Source: Nitrospira sp. (lineage in GTDB: Bacteria > Nitrospirota > Nitrospiria > Nitrospirales > UBA8639). Taken from it: DNA of 32,834 nucleotides. Positions 32,499 through 32,834 of the stretch are shown piece by piece. How positions within the stretch are numbered: position 1 is the stretch's first letter; each line of letters opens with the position of its first letter. The notes beneath the pieces are model-generated. The model was not told the DNA's origin, searched no databases, and saw only the letters and a program-made list of their open reading frames with translations. A program made the translations under genes and the position numbers. The stretch lies in the NCBI GenBank assembly GCA_028819435.1, contig JAPPLK010000050.1, positions 1 through 32,834 of the forward strand, given 5' to 3'.

Positions 32499-32665
32499 AA
32501 CCTCTGATTTACTGCACTATCGGGCGCAAGGCTGCGTTGTGTCCTCGCTCAACCCTCACCTATCTCGTTTGATAAGCCTCGGGTTTCGCTCCGGGACGCC
32601 TTGCCCTGCATCCCGCTATCACAATAAACCTGTCCTCGACGTTCTTAATCGGGGATCAGAGGCTC
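32499..32665. repeat. MITE-like repeat, copy 2, with a 27-bp insertion in one end
   Basis: Starts AACCTCTGATTTACTGCACT and follows copy 1 in reverse complement as far as CACAATAAA (32628). There a 27-bp unit (32629-32655, TTAATCGGGGA type) interrupts the terminal repeat, which then resumes as TCAGAGG (32656-32662). The remaining sequence to 32725 has no gene or recognisable signal. Confidence 0.8.
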
Positions 32666-32725
32666 CTTGAATCACTAGGGTGCGGCACACTTTACCGTGG
32701 TCGGAACCCAGGCATCAAGGAAAGG

Positions 32726-32834
32726 AACCTCTGATTTACTGCACTATCGGGCGTAGGGCTGCGTTGTGTCCTCGCTCAGCCCTCACCTATCTCGTTTGAT
32801 AAGCCTCGGGTTTCGCTCCGGGACGCCTTGCCCT
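32726..32834. repeat. MITE-like repeat, copy 3, cut by the window edge
   Basis: 109 bp beginning AACCTCTGATTTACTGCACT, in the same orientation as copy 2 and nearly identical over the shared length (GGGCGTAGGGCTGCG versus GGGCGCAAGGCTGCG, and CAGCCCTC versus CAACCCTC). It runs to the last base of the window. Confidence 0.85.

Noticed and set aside
1-32834. tRNA genes, rRNA genes or a CRISPR array
   Set aside because: No cloverleaf with a GGTTCGA-type arm outside coding DNA, no rRNA-like stretch and no regularly spaced direct repeats were found. The repeats present are dispersed and palindromic.
31733-32834. A true composite transposon carrying the 193-residue gene
   Set aside because: No transposase, no clear target-site duplication and imperfect ends; only a MITE-like bracketing can be claimed.

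Overview
This window comes from a Nitrospira-type nitrite oxidiser (phylum Nitrospirota). The diagnostic evidence is a complete nxrA-nxrB pair: a 1145-residue periplasmic-type nitrite oxidoreductase alpha subunit with a twin-arginine signal, and a 429-residue four-cluster iron-sulfur beta subunit. The sequence does not show whether the organism is a canonical nitrite oxidiser or a comammox species.

Layout. 1-1.4 kb: toxin-antitoxin genes (AbrB/PIN pair, orphan ParD-like antitoxin, AbrB fragment). 1.4-2.3 kb: gene-free, AT-rich upstream region of nxrA with a composite repeat, TGTCA-type boxes, a well-matched sigma-54 promoter and a structured leader. 2.3-7.2 kb: nxrAB, closed by a strong intrinsic terminator. 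7.2-11.2 kb: small hypothetical and membrane genes (two unknowns, a two-helix protein, a DUF1640-like protein and a truncated relative, a Trm112-like protein, a DUF502 membrane protein, a GNAT acetyltransferase). 11.3-14.3 kb: FIST-domain sensor protein, gcvT and a Nudix ADP-ribose-type hydrolase. 14.3-18 kb: DUF433/DUF5615 toxin-antitoxin pair, a Cys-rich coiled-coil protein and a DUF262/HNH (GmrSD-like) restriction gene broken by one nonsense codon. 18-21.7 kb, minus strand: a trans-3-hydroxyproline-dehydratase-type enzyme, a 2OG-Fe(II) oxygenase and a pyruvate/indolepyruvate decarboxylase-type enzyme. 21.7-26.9 kb: an outer-membrane beta-barrel protein, a dicarboxylate/amino-acid:cation symporter and full-length gcvP. 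27-30.3 kb, minus strand: a tight operon of circularly permuted ATP-grasp, alpha-E and transglutaminase-like genes. 30.4-31.7 kb: a metal-dependent amidohydrolase. 31.7-32.8 kb: a hypothetical gene between inverted copies of a roughly 140-bp MITE-like repeat.

The genes fall into three themes. One is energy metabolism: nxrAB, with apparent sigma-54 control. The second is amino-acid and one-carbon metabolism: gcvT and gcvP lie at separate loci, near a symporter, hydroxyproline-type enzymes and a 2-oxo-acid decarboxylase. The third is a conserved but functionally unresolved ATP-grasp/alpha-E/transglutaminase module, predicted to make or process an amide-linked peptide.

The most unusual structural property is the density of short, non-coding, palindromic repeats from at least seven families. 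They sit between genes, at gene ends (supplying start, stop or ribosome-binding sequences), inside one reading frame, and inside each other. No transposase, integrase, tRNA, rRNA or CRISPR array was seen.
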